Origin: Paenibacillus piri
GTDB lineage: Bacteria; Bacillota; Bacilli; Paenibacillales; NBRC-103111
Assembly: GCF_004354045.1 (NCBI RefSeq)
Contig: NZ_SMRT01000016.1
Span: 1 to 64,000, forward strand
Direction: 5' to 3'
DNA: 64,000 nt
Shown: positions 20,319-28,685 of the stretch, piece by piece
Numbering within the stretch: the stretch's first letter is position 1
Layout: each line of letters begins with the position of its first letter
Program-made: the position numbers and the translations under genes
Notes under the pieces: generated by a model
Seen by the model: only the letters and a program-made list of their open reading frames with translations
Databases searched by the model: none
Told to the model about the DNA's origin: nothing

Positions 20319-21032
20319 CTATCTCCAGCGCTTTCTTTCCAGCACTTGTATGCTGAGCACGATAAACACAATGATCAACGTTACATAAAACAGAACGTCC
20401 GCAAAATCCAGCACGCCTTTCTGCAAATCACTGCCGCGGCTGACGATCGAAAAGGTTCCGAGATAGTCCTTGATTTTACCGCCGACGCTGTCGCCGAGCC
20501 ATTCAATCGTCCAGAACATGAGCAATATGGCGAACGCAATGATCCCTGAAACCATCTGATGGGCGGTCAGCGACGAGGCAAACAGTCCGACCGCCATCAT
20601 TGCCGCACCGATCAAAAACATGCTCAGATAGGACAGCCACAGCTGCGGTTGGTCCAGACTGCCGTAACCGCTCATAATCCAGGGGTACAGCAGGCACCCA
20701 GCGACAAGAAGCAGCTGAACGGCAGCCGCCGCCAAATATTTGCCGACAATAATCTCGGTAATGCTCGCAGGCGACGTGAACAGCAGCTCGTCCGTTCCCT
20801 GGCGCAGCTCATCCGAAACGAGACGCATGGTCAGCAGCGGGATAATGAACAAAAATACGAAGGTTACCGTGCCGACGACCGGCCTTATATCGATAATATT
20901 GGGCGGGTACAGGAAATTCGCACTGAAAAAGTAACCCGATATGAGAAAAAAGAAAGCAAACGCCGCATAGGCCGTTGGCGAGTAAAAATACATTTGCAGC
21001 TCTTTTTTGCAAATCGCCCATGTTCTACGCAT
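20319..21032 (-). CDS. ABC-2 type permease (GldF-like)
   Basis: This 237-residue membrane protein has six hydrophobic segments. It starts RRTWAICKKELQMYFYSPTAY, the typical opening of ABC-2 permeases that sit with GldG, and includes LRQGTDELLFTSPASITEIIVGKYL, a conserved cytoplasmic helix. The ATG has AAGGAGG about ten bases upstream, and the gene overlaps the end of the ATPase gene by eight bases. It should form the membrane channel with the ATPase at 21025-22188. Confidence 0.92.
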   Translation of the reverse strand: MRRTWAICKKELQMYFYSPTAYAAFAFFFLISGYFFSANFLYPPNIIDIRPVVGTVTFVFLFIIPLLTMRLVSDELRQGTDELLFTSPASITEIIVGKYLAAAAVQLLLVAGCLLYPWIMSGYGSLDQPQLWLSYLSMFLIGAAMMAVGLFASSLTAHQMVSGIIAFAILLMFWTIEWLGDSVGGKIKDYLGTFSIVSRGSDLQKGVLDFADVLFYVTLIIVFIVLSIQVLERKRWR

Positions 21033-22188
21033 GCGGGCTCACCTCCTTCTGATTCGCTTCGCTGTCATCCGCATCGGTATCGGCCGAATCGGAGTGGTCC
21101 GCCGCCGAGTCGACCGGTTCGTTCGTGGTCAGCTTGAGGAAGATGTCCTCCAGACTCAAGCTTTCCTTCTTCATCGCGAGGATCGGATACCGCAGCTCCG
21201 CCATGCGGTAGAAGATCGCTTCGCGAATGTCCGCGCGATCCTGCGCGGACACGAGCACTTTCACGGTCGGCGGCTCCGCGCCGTCCGACTCCGCAGGCCG
21301 CGCCTCGGGCTCGGCCTGCGATTCCGCGCCGCCGCCGTTGGTCGGCGCGTCTGCATCCGGCTGCGGCTCGGGCGCAGCCGATGCGCTTGCTGCCGCCGCA
21401 GCTGCGGCAGCGGACTCTTCCGCCAGCGGCTTGACGCTGGCGACCTGCGGCAGGCCGCGGAGCTCGGCCAATACGGCCTCACGCGGCCCCTTTACTTCCA
21501 GCGAGACCTCGAACGTCTCGCCCATCGAATGCGCCAGCTGGTCGGGATGGCCGTCCATCACGATGCGCCCTTGGTTAATAATGAGCACGCGGTTGCACAG
21601 CGTGTTGATCTCGGGCAAAATGTGCGTGCTGAGCAGCACGGTATGATTTTCGCCCAGCTCGCGGATCAGCTGGCGAATTTCGATGATTTGCTTCGGGTCA
21701 AGACCCGAGGTCGGTTCGTCGAGCACAAGCAAATCGGGGTTGTGCAGGATCGCCTGGGCGAGGCCCATCCGCTGCTTGTAGCCTTTGGACAAGCCGCGGA
21801 TCACCTGCCGCTCCCGTCCCTGCAGCCCGAGCCGTTCGATGACTTCGCCGATCCGGTTCTTCTGCTCCTTCCCCGGAATGCCGCGCAAATCGGCGATAAA
21901 CTGCAAATACGCCCGCACCGACATTTCCGGGTACAGCGGAGGCGTCTCAGGCAAGTAGCCGATCTTTTGCCTTGCTTTTTTCGGATGATCCGCCATCGAC
22001 AGCCCGTCGATCGTAATCGAGCCGTGAGTCGGGTTCAAATAACCGGTTATCATCCGCATCGTGGTTGTTTTTCCCGCTCCGTTCGGCCCTAAAAAACCGA
22101 CGATTTCGCCGCGGTTCATGGAGAAGTCGATGCTGTGAACCCCTCTTTGGTTTTCGTACAATTTGCTAACCTGTTTTACCTCAAGCAC
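21025..22188 (-). CDS. ABC transporter ATPase (GldA-like) with Ala/Pro-rich insertion
   Basis: The first 225 residues form a standard ABC ATPase: Walker A GPNGAGKTT, Q-loop YLPETPPLYPEM, signature LSKGYKQR and Walker B LLVLDEPTSGLDP. After a regulatory-like domain, residues about 250-315 are very rich in Ala, Glu and Pro (coded by GC-rich DNA at 21230-21440), then an ordered C-terminal part resumes (VKVLVSAQDRADIREAIFYR) and ends in an acidic tail. The protein has 387 residues, longer than the usual 300-310. Start is GTG with GGAGG ten bases upstream. It is first in the four-gene operon ATPase, permease, GldG-like, DUF4340. Confidence 0.93.
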   Translation of the reverse strand: MLEVKQVSKLYENQRGVHSIDFSMNRGEIVGFLGPNGAGKTTTMRMITGYLNPTHGSITIDGLSMADHPKKARQKIGYLPETPPLYPEMSVRAYLQFIADLRGIPGKEQKNRIGEVIERLGLQGRERQVIRGLSKGYKQRMGLAQAILHNPDLLVLDEPTSGLDPKQIIEIRQLIRELGENHTVLLSTHILPEINTLCNRVLIINQGRIVMDGHPDQLAHSMGETFEVSLEVKGPREAVLAELRGLPQVASVKPLAEESAAAAAAAASASAAPEPQPDADAPTNGGGAESQAEPEARPAESDGAEPPTVKVLVSAQDRADIREAIFYRMAELRYPILAMKKESLSLEDIFLKLTTNEPVDSAADHSDSADTDADDSEANQKEVSPHA

Positions 22189-22350
22189 GCCTTACAACCT
22201 CCATTCGAAACGAAATGTTCTACTCTAAGCCATGTCCAATTTGTGTGCAGCTTAACCACCAACAATATACAGGGGAAACAATAAAGCAAGATTAATCCAA
22301 TCTGAAAATCAGCTTAAAATTTTGTGTCTAAATTGTGAACAAATTTCGAT

Positions 22351-22416
22351 ATGGATAAATGTCTCCTCGTTCTTAAGGATAAGCGCGTTAATCAAGGTTG
22401 TACGAAGCAACGTATG
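22351..22416 (+). repeat. Dispersed intergenic repeat, copy B
   Basis: It aligns with copy A through GGATAAA, CGT.CTT.AGGA, AGCGCGTT..TCAAGGTTGT, GAAGCAA.GTAT. The first hairpin has decayed. The surrounding gap 22189-22509 has no gene; besides the repeat it holds AT-rich DNA upstream of the ABC ATPase gene and a terminator. Confidence 0.8.
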
Positions 22417-22436
22417 GACACTAACCCTCTCTGGAC

Positions 22437-22472
22437 AAAAAAAAGACGCGGCCTTATGCTTTAAGCCGGTCT
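22437..22472 (-). terminator. Intrinsic terminator after the STAS gene
   Basis: On the minus strand AAGAC, CGGC and TT pair with AA, GCCG and GTCTT with small bulges, followed by eight T residues. It lies about 40 bases after the STAS-domain gene. Confidence 0.8.
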
Positions 22473-22509
22473 TCATATGCAATGCTTCTATATTTGATCT
22501 GACGTTGTC

Positions 22510-22866
22510 CTAAGCTTCAAGCCGCTGCAGGATTGAATATTCATCCGGATAGATCATCAAATAAGTGGTAAGGCCGAGCATTCGGAAAAGCCTTTGATAT
22601 TGCTCGGTCAACCCATGAGCGAAGGATTGATAGCCGCCGTCGGCTCCCCATCTGACAATTCGCGTTAGAACGCGAATCCCCGAGCTGCTGAACGACGATA
22701 CGAGCCGAAAGTCGAAAACGAGCGTCCGGCTGCTCCCGCCAAGCCCGCGTTTCCAATCGCGCAGATTCAATAACGGCTGCTCCGCTTCCATCGTCAAGCT
22801 CCCCTGCAGCTCGACGATTAAGGCAGACCCCGCTTCCCTTACGTCTTTAATTGAAAATGGATTCAT
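22510..22866 (-). CDS. STAS-domain protein (anti-sigma factor antagonist type)
   Basis: This single-domain protein of 118 residues has the STAS fold pattern: an early LIVELQGSLTMEAEQPLL strand-turn, then TLVFDFRLVSSFSSSGIRVL, where the SSG turn corresponds to the phosphorylated Ser of SpoIIAA-like proteins (Ser61 here). The Asp normally just before that Ser is replaced by Ser. It follows the SARP-type regulator gene by 35 bases on the same strand. No partner anti-sigma kinase is visible. It may act in a partner-switching regulatory module, but the partner is not in the window. Confidence 0.75.
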   Translation of the reverse strand: MNPFSIKDVREAGSALIVELQGSLTMEAEQPLLNLRDWKRGLGGSSRTLVFDFRLVSSFSSSGIRVLTRIVRWGADGGYQSFAHGLTEQYQRLFRMLGLTTYLMIYPDEYSILQRLEA

Positions 22867-22901
22867 ACCGTGGAATACCTTTCTTTTAGTTTACTCCTGT
22901 T

Positions 22902-24674
22902 TTAAATGGAAAACGGTTGATCCAGCACAAGCGGCGAAGACGCCTCCTGCTCGTCGCCGACCAGCTTTTCCCATTTCCGGCGTACGCGCCGAGCCTCCTG
23001 TTTGCGTCCCCTCGCAACCAAATGCTCCATAAACTCCTGATAGCCTACCTCATCCACAGGGCTCAGTTCAATCCATCGGGCGAAAAACGCTTCCGCCTGC
23101 ACGTACTGGCCCGCATCCCGGTAATAGTGCGCCAGCTTTCGCAAAACTGCCGTTTGCATCTCCAGCAGCGACTCTCTGAATGCGTCTACCCAATCAATAT
23201 ACCGGATTTCGGGCATGAATTCCCCGTACAATTCATAAGCACGCTCATAACAGATTACGGCTAACGCGGGACTTTTGCTCCATAGCTGATCGCCTTCATT
23301 GATCAACAGCCTGTATTGCTCCACATCCAGAGATTGAATTAACCCTTTATGGAGGCGGATGATCCCGTCTTTCACAATCACATTGGGTTCGGCCTGCAGC
23401 TCCTGTTTTAACGTCTGCTTCAATTGGTGCAGGATAACGTACAGCTGGTTATTCATTTTATCCGCATATCCTTGGCCCAAAAGAATTTCCATGATCTGTT
23501 CCTTCGGTGTCGCATAGCCCGGCTGAATGAGCAGGTAAATGAACAGCTCCAACGCTTTTTTCCGTTTCCATTTCAAGTCCTTGATTTCCGTTTCGCCACG
23601 CCGGAACGTCATCGTTCCGATACAGCAAATTTCCCATCCGTTTCCATCCTCGCCCTCGGCCGACTGCTTTTCTTTTTTCATTTGCACCCACTGCAACCAA
23701 TCGGCCTGTCCCGGATGCCGCGTTAATTCCTGCCATGACATCAGTTTGTACAGCAGCGCCTCCGCAAGCTCTGACTCCCCCTGGCGTTCCGCCCGCTTAT
23801 ACTGCAGCTGTGCCAGCTGGAATTGGACAAACAAATCGCCTCCGTACAAAATCCGGATATGCTCCAGTTCGTCCCACTTCCCGGGGTCGGCCGCCAGACC
23901 TGCCTTCAAATCGAACTCCAGGCGCCGGACCAAACAAAGGGCCGCGTGATGATACGACATCCCGGAAGTGTCCAGCGCGTCCAGTACAGCTGTCGCCTGC
24001 TCCCATTGCTGCCGCGAGCTGCTGATCAAGGCTGAAGCCAGCTGCTGCAAAGGCCGATAGACCGGATTCACCATCGCTTTTTGTTCCGCGAAATAATACA
24101 GCCTTTCCCGCTCTCTTGCACTCATCTCCGATCCCCAATACAAGAGAAGATCCAGTCCAGTCTCTACAATCCCTTGATGATCGCCATCCTGCTTGTATTG
24201 CTCCCATGCTTGCCTGGTATACGACTCCTCCCAGCCTGTCTCATCGATCAAATAGCAGCCCCAGGCGAGAGACTGCAGCACACGTCCGCTAATTGGCGAT
24301 TCTCTCCTGATCGATTCTTCTTTCAAAAATTGAAGCACCGTCTTGGCATCCTGCCATTCCGTCAGCCGCAAGTATACGACCGCTAACGGGGCCAGCGTAT
24401 CCAGCAGCATGGTCTGATACGTCTGACGTGCAAATCCTTGCACAGCGGACAGCAGCACCTCCCTCGCTTCCACCAATGCCCCGCGGCGCAGCAGCTGTTC
24501 CCCGCGCAGTTTCAGCAAAAGGGGAGATCGCTGCAAGTGAAGTGCCGGGATTCGGGCAAGCTCTTCTTCACCGACGAAACCGCCAGCCATAATAGCAGAT
24601 TCTATATGAAAAACGTTATATTCATCGTTAGGTTCACTCTGCGATAGAGTGACATTTGAATCCGGAGGAATCAT
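22902..24674 (-). CDS. SARP/BTAD-type transcriptional regulator with TPR repeats
   Basis: The N-terminal roughly 330 residues are helical TPR-like repeats. Then comes a winged helix of the OmpR/SARP type (LKWKRKKALELFIYLLIQPG and ATPKEQIMEILLGQGYADKM, about 370-445), followed by a bacterial transcriptional activator domain (about 455-570; DVEQYRLLINEGDQLWSKSP). There is no ATPase domain of the AfsR or MalT kind, and the order is TPR first, DNA-binding later. The protein has 590 residues. Start is ATG with AAAGGG upstream. It probably regulates the downstream STAS gene or genes elsewhere; the signal is unknown. Confidence 0.82.
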   Translation of the reverse strand: MIPPDSNVTLSQSEPNDEYNVFHIESAIMAGGFVGEEELARIPALHLQRSPLLLKLRGEQLLRRGALVEAREVLLSAVQGFARQTYQTMLLDTLAPLAVVYLRLTEWQDAKTVLQFLKEESIRRESPISGRVLQSLAWGCYLIDETGWEESYTRQAWEQYKQDGDHQGIVETGLDLLLYWGSEMSARERERLYYFAEQKAMVNPVYRPLQQLASALISSSRQQWEQATAVLDALDTSGMSYHHAALCLVRRLEFDLKAGLAADPGKWDELEHIRILYGGDLFVQFQLAQLQYKRAERQGESELAEALLYKLMSWQELTRHPGQADWLQWVQMKKEKQSAEGEDGNGWEICCIGTMTFRRGETEIKDLKWKRKKALELFIYLLIQPGYATPKEQIMEILLGQGYADKMNNQLYVILHQLKQTLKQELQAEPNVIVKDGIIRLHKGLIQSLDVEQYRLLINEGDQLWSKSPALAVICYERAYELYGEFMPEIRYIDWVDAFRESLLEMQTAVLRKLAHYYRDAGQYVQAEAFFARWIELSPVDEVGYQEFMEHLVARGRKQEARRVRRKWEKLVGDEQEASSPLVLDQPFSI

Positions 24675-24736
24675 GCGATCACCCTTTAATTAATGGATAA
24701 GTAGCTTGATGTTTACATTCGACAAAAAAGGATGGA

Positions 24737-24763
24737 TTCCTCCAAATTTCCATTTTGGAGGAA
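24737..24763 (-). repeat. Inverted repeat between TPR and SARP genes
   Basis: TTCCTCCAAA and TTTGGAGGAA form a ten-base-pair stem with a seven-base loop. On the minus strand a TTTTTT run follows about eight bases later. It lies between the TPR gene and the SARP-type gene and may be an attenuator or a weak terminator. The right arm also resembles a ribosome site. Confidence 0.55.
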
Positions 24764-24794
24764 AAAATGTTCGTTTTCATGCAGGCATTTTCGT

Positions 24795-25481
24795 TTATTT
24801 GGACGTTTTCAGATGTGTTTCCAATTCGGCTGTCATTTTTTCAATCTCGGTTCGTCCCGGTGCGCTCTCCGGTAGTTGCTGCAAATACAGCTTGAACTGC
24901 TGCACCGCCGCTTCGAGCTTCTGTTCTTGAACCAATGATAGCCCGATAAACCGGTACGCTTCCGCATACGCCTTGTCGCTCGTTAACGGCTGCAATATCG
25001 ATACCGCCTGACCATACTCTTTCTTCACGTACAATAATTGACCCTTTTTGAAAAGGAGGTCTTTAAACGCCGGCTCCTGGCTTAATCCGGCCTCGGCGGT
25101 TTTTAAAGCGTCGTCCATTTTGTTCTGAATCATCAGTACGGCCGTCAAATTGTTGTACGCCTCGACAAGCCGCGGAGACTTTTGCACAGCCTGCTCATAC
25201 TGCTTCAACGCTTCATCCATCTTGTTTTGCTGACGGGCGATATTGCCCAGGGCAAAATGATATTTACCTTCTCCCGGTTCGCTCGCTATCCCCTGCTCCA
25301 GAAGAGTCTTTGCCTGATCCGGTTTGCCGTCCTTGAATAGCTGCAGCGCTTGCTCATACTCTTGTGACTTCGCCTGCGTTCCGACGGCTTGTTTGTCCGT
25401 AAATAACGATGGATATACATACCATCCTGCGGCAATGAGCATGATTGCTATGAGGGCAAGCACCCATTTATTTTCTTTCAT
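24795..25481 (-). CDS. Membrane-anchored TPR protein
   Basis: An N-terminal membrane segment (WVLALIAIMLIAAGWYVYP) is followed by about five tetratricopeptide repeats (for example ALGNIARQQNKMDEALKQYE, AYNNLTAVLMIQNKMDDALK), ending at residue 228. The repeats should face outside as a protein-binding scaffold. It lies directly after the S-layer gene terminator and upstream of the SARP-type regulator on the same strand. A cellular role cannot be assigned. Confidence 0.8.
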   Translation of the reverse strand: MKENKWVLALIAIMLIAAGWYVYPSLFTDKQAVGTQAKSQEYEQALQLFKDGKPDQAKTLLEQGIASEPGEGKYHFALGNIARQQNKMDEALKQYEQAVQKSPRLVEAYNNLTAVLMIQNKMDDALKTAEAGLSQEPAFKDLLFKKGQLLYVKKEYGQAVSILQPLTSDKAYAEAYRFIGLSLVQEQKLEAAVQQFKLYLQQLPESAPGRTEIEKMTAELETHLKTSK

Positions 25482-25504
25482 TTCCGGCCTCCAAGTAATA
25501 CGTT

Positions 25505-25540
25505 GTAAAAAGAAAAAGGAGTCAACCCGAAGGTTGACTC
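25505..25540 (-). terminator. Intrinsic terminator after the S-layer gene
   Basis: On the minus strand a nine-base-pair stem GAGTCAACC / GGTTGACTC closed by a stable TTCG tetraloop is followed by CTTTTTCTTTTT, 14 bases after the stop codon. Confidence 0.93.
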
Positions 25541-25553
25541 GAATTGGTGATGA

Positions 25554-28202
25554 TTAATTCTGTCGGACGTAGACAGTGGCTGTAACAGCTACCCCGTCAG
25601 ATGCCCTTTTCAGTCCGCTAATTTGGATTTCGTAAGTAACGCCGGTAACTCTTGAGTTTGTATACTTGAGAGCCAAGTAAGTATTGTTGGTAACACCGTT
25701 GACAAAATCAATGCTTGGTTGTTCAGTCGAACCGTTAGTAGTTACCGTAACTCCACTAAGAGGCGCTTGCAGAGCATCGCTGAATCCGATGATCAGATAA
25801 TCGGTTTCGTGGCCAACCGGGATAGGGAAAGCCTGCACTGCAACATTATTTGGTCCAGGATTTCCGCCGTATACCAGCCCTGTGACGCTAGCCTGTTTGG
25901 CATAAGTAACATAAGTTACAGTTGTCACAGATGGTATAACTGGTCCTTCACCAACAACTCTAACATCGAATAGCTTGTTCGTCGTTCTCTCGTTTTTCGC
26001 GATAGTCGCGATCAAATTAACATAGGTAAAGGTTCCTGCTTCCGGACGTGTTACTTCACCATCGTTGCTGATAACATCTGGATTGGAGGATTTCCAAGTA
26101 ATGGTTGCTCCCGTAATCTTATCCGAAGTCGGCAAAGTCAGGTTTTTTGTAACGGACGACACGGAATCGCCTTCAGCAAAACCGATTTTAAGATTTTGTG
26201 CTGTCAAACTCAATGCATAAGTGACGATATTTTCCTTGGCTGCCTTCAGTACACCGTAGTTCGTAATATCATCATATGCTTTTGCTCCCAGCAAAATCGC
26301 ATTGCTGGTCACGATATCCGCTTTAACGATCAGCGCTTCTTTTTCAGCCGTATACTCTTGGAAGTCACCAATAGCTTCAATGGCTGCAATCGCTGCTTTA
26401 ACCAAATCCGCTTTTACGGAATCGTCGGCTGTTACTTTAACTCCTTCAGCCAGATCAATCTTGACAGCTCCGATCGCCGCCGCATCGCCTGCCAATTTTA
26501 CATCGGCATTCAATGTAAGGCCTTGAACGTTCGAACCTTTACCAAGCGTCAATGTCGATCCTGCCGCTTCTTTAGTTACAGTAACGGATTGAATACTTCC
26601 TGCTCCACCAAATGCTACATCTGCACCCGGAGCGACAATGCTTACGGTGCCCAATGTCGTTCCTTCATTTGCAGTAACCGTTGCATTCGAACCCAGCTTC
26701 AGAGTGGAGATAGAAGTCGGTTGCGCCCCTTCTTCTTTCGGAGCTGCAATTGTAATTTTCGCGCCGGCAGCAGCTACATACACAGAACCGGTAATCGTTC
26801 CTCTCAATTCAATGTCTTTACCTGCCGCTCCAGCGCCTACGGTAATATTTCCAAGGCTGCCTGCTACGGATTCGATAATGACTTGAGACTCAACAGCCGT
26901 TTCCGTTACACTTGCACCTGTAAGGGACACAATGCGAACTTTGTTCGTTTGATTGTTAGCCGCAACTTTCAGGCTCTTGATTTTGCTTTTTAACAATTTG
27001 ATCGAGTTTTCGCTACCGGAAGCAACAACAACATTAGCCGCATCAACGTTTTGCAGCGTAATCTCGCCTGTTGCACCTGGATCCAGCGTCAATGTTCCGG
27101 TAATCGTTGTTGTTGTACCGTCAGCAGGTCCAATGATACCGCTTGATTTAATTGTCAGATCGGTATAAGTACCGCCGCGGCTAATTTTCTGATCATCGGT
27201 AAGTCCGTTCTGCGAACGTTTTGAACCGCCGCCACCGCCGCCACCGCCGCCAACAGCCGTCGACACGCCTGTAACAGTGACGCCTGTGTCTTTGCCTTTG
27301 TAGCTCAGCTTGTACACTTTGTCCACCGTTTGCGAGCTCGTAGTCAATACGACTACCGTTTTGCTCTCGGCTTTCAGTTCGGCTTTCGTTACGGTCAAAT
27401 CGTTGTCGAACGTGAAGTCCGCTTTGTCAACGGAAGAAATTTCTTTGTTGAATGTAACTTCTACACTTGTGTTGCTTACAGCCGATGCGGAGCTGACTGC
27501 AAGCTCAGTAACTACATTCGCAAGCTCTTTCGCTTTATCGACGAACTTGGATTTGTTCGTTTTGAATTCGTAGGCAAGGCGAGCCAGAGCTTGTCTTTCC
27601 GCACTGTCTTTAGGGCTGAACTTCAAAGAACCATCGGCGTTATCGATCCCGTTAACGAAACCGATTTTAAACGCCAACGATACATGAGCTTGCGCCCAGC
27701 TAGAAACCTGCTTCAAATCGGACAATTTCGCATCAACAGCCAGCTTGCCGGCCGCTTCCTCAAGACCCATAGCACGGATAAAGAACACAACCAGTTCTTC
27801 TCTCGTTACTTTAGCGTCAGGCGAGAATGTCGTAGCTGAAGTACCTTCGGTAATTTTGGAATCAACCAATGCACCGACATAACCTCTGTACCAGCTGTTT
27901 TTGTCTACGTCCGTAAATGCGGACGCTTTGTCTGCATTTTCTTTCAAACCTTGCGATAATACGATAATTTTAGCCAGCTCGGCACGGGTCATCGCTTTAC
28001 GCGGTTGGAAAGTTCCATCCTCGTATCCGCTAATAATGCCGCTGTCGACCAATGCTTGAATTTCTTTTTGCGCGTAAGAATCGGCGATATCCTTCAATTG
28101 AACTGCGGCAGCGCCAAACGCCATAGCGGGCACCAGCATGCTGAACAGCAGCACAAAAACAAGGACCGAGCTGATTTTACTGCGGCCTTTCTTTGACAAC
28201 AT
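25554..28202 (-). CDS. S-layer-type protein with three SLH domains
   Basis: A signal peptide (SSVLVFVLLFSMLVPAMAFGA) is followed by three SLH domains that bind pyruvylated wall polymer: residues about 35-90 (ALVDSGIISGYEDGTFQP), 93-150 (YVGALVDSKITEGTS), and 155-215. An SbsA-type Ig-like domain follows, then a run of nine Gly near 325. A long region (about 335-610) of short beta-rich repeats resembles a beta-helix (ITGTLTLDPGATGEITLQNV, STLKLGSNATVTANEGTT). Near 665-750 lies an atrophied bacterial Ig domain (ITWKSSNPDVISNDGEVTRP), and a C-terminal beta domain ends at 882. The ATG has AAGGAGGAG upstream. It should form or decorate the cell-surface lattice. Confidence 0.92.
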   Translation of the reverse strand: MLSKKGRSKISSVLVFVLLFSMLVPAMAFGAAAVQLKDIADSYAQKEIQALVDSGIISGYEDGTFQPRKAMTRAELAKIIVLSQGLKENADKASAFTDVDKNSWYRGYVGALVDSKITEGTSATTFSPDAKVTREELVVFFIRAMGLEEAAGKLAVDAKLSDLKQVSSWAQAHVSLAFKIGFVNGIDNADGSLKFSPKDSAERQALARLAYEFKTNKSKFVDKAKELANVVTELAVSSASAVSNTSVEVTFNKEISSVDKADFTFDNDLTVTKAELKAESKTVVVLTTSSQTVDKVYKLSYKGKDTGVTVTGVSTAVGGGGGGGGGSKRSQNGLTDDQKISRGGTYTDLTIKSSGIIGPADGTTTTITGTLTLDPGATGEITLQNVDAANVVVASGSENSIKLLKSKIKSLKVAANNQTNKVRIVSLTGASVTETAVESQVIIESVAGSLGNITVGAGAAGKDIELRGTITGSVYVAAAGAKITIAAPKEEGAQPTSISTLKLGSNATVTANEGTTLGTVSIVAPGADVAFGGAGSIQSVTVTKEAAGSTLTLGKGSNVQGLTLNADVKLAGDAAAIGAVKIDLAEGVKVTADDSVKADLVKAAIAAIEAIGDFQEYTAEKEALIVKADIVTSNAILLGAKAYDDITNYGVLKAAKENIVTYALSLTAQNLKIGFAEGDSVSSVTKNLTLPTSDKITGATITWKSSNPDVISNDGEVTRPEAGTFTYVNLIATIAKNERTTNKLFDVRVVGEGPVIPSVTTVTYVTYAKQASVTGLVYGGNPGPNNVAVQAFPIPVGHETDYLIIGFSDALQAPLSGVTVTTNGSTEQPSIDFVNGVTNNTYLALKYTNSRVTGVTYEIQISGLKRASDGVAVTATVYVRQN

Positions 28203-28316
28203 TGCTTCTCCTCCTTGTATTTACTTTTCAATGAACAAACAATTCCTGCGAAACAGTTCTTTCGAACTATTTTTGGTCGCAAGAATTTTTACATGCTCTA
28301 TCATACAATATCGAAC

Positions 28317-28338
28317 CTTACAAAAACCTTACAAAATA
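28317..28338 (+). promoter_or_regulatory. Two 11-base direct repeats, Pho-box-like
   Basis: CTTACAAAAAC and CTTACAAAATA follow each other with exact 11-base spacing upstream of the S-layer gene (about 115 bases before its start). PhoP of Bacillus binds TTAACA-like hexamers repeated every 11 bases. The match (TTACA) is partial, so this is only a candidate operator. The gap 28203-28685 also holds a rightward promoter and a terminator but no gene. Confidence 0.35.
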
Positions 28339-28367
28339 CCATAATAATAGGCAAATGAGCCCATATT

Positions 28368-28396
28368 TTGACACAATATAACAACTTTTATATACA
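28368..28396 (+). promoter_or_regulatory. Rightward sigma-A promoter with no gene behind it
   Basis: A perfect TTGACA (28368-28373), 17 bases, and TATACA (28391-28396) point right into a 290-base stretch without a credible reading frame, which ends at the convergent U32 gene. It may drive a small or antisense RNA. Confidence 0.45.
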
Positions 28397-28550
28397 AATT
28401 TCAGAATTTGTTCAGATTTGTATAGGGAGAAGAAAAGCTTTTGACCGAAGCCCTTTCGACGAAGTGACATTCGTGTTTAACGAGGAAGCTTTTCTCGCAA
28501 TAATCGAAAAGGCGAACCTTCGATTCAAAATTTCTTTCCGAGTATCACAA

Positions 28551-28603
28551 GAAAAAAGGAGTCTCCCATTTGTCATCGCATGCATGACATCCGGGAAGCC
28601 CCT
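28551..28603 (-). terminator. Intrinsic terminator after the U32 gene
   Basis: On the minus strand a long hairpin forms: GGGGCTTCCC pairs with GGGAGACTCC with one mismatch, and an inner TGTCAT / ATGACA stem caps it, followed by TTTTTTC. It lies about 80 bases after the U32 gene stop. Confidence 0.8.
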
Positions 28604-28685
28604 TACCTGCTCATCCAACTATTCGAATTTTCAAAAATAAGCGCCGCATTCGAAGACATTCGCATGCAGAGCGTAAAACAAGCAA

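Noticed and set aside
28368-28640. Plus-strand frame of 90 codons between the S-layer and U32 genes
   Set aside because: Its start overlaps the -35 of the promoter that would transcribe it, it has no ribosome site, and the sequence resembles nothing I know.
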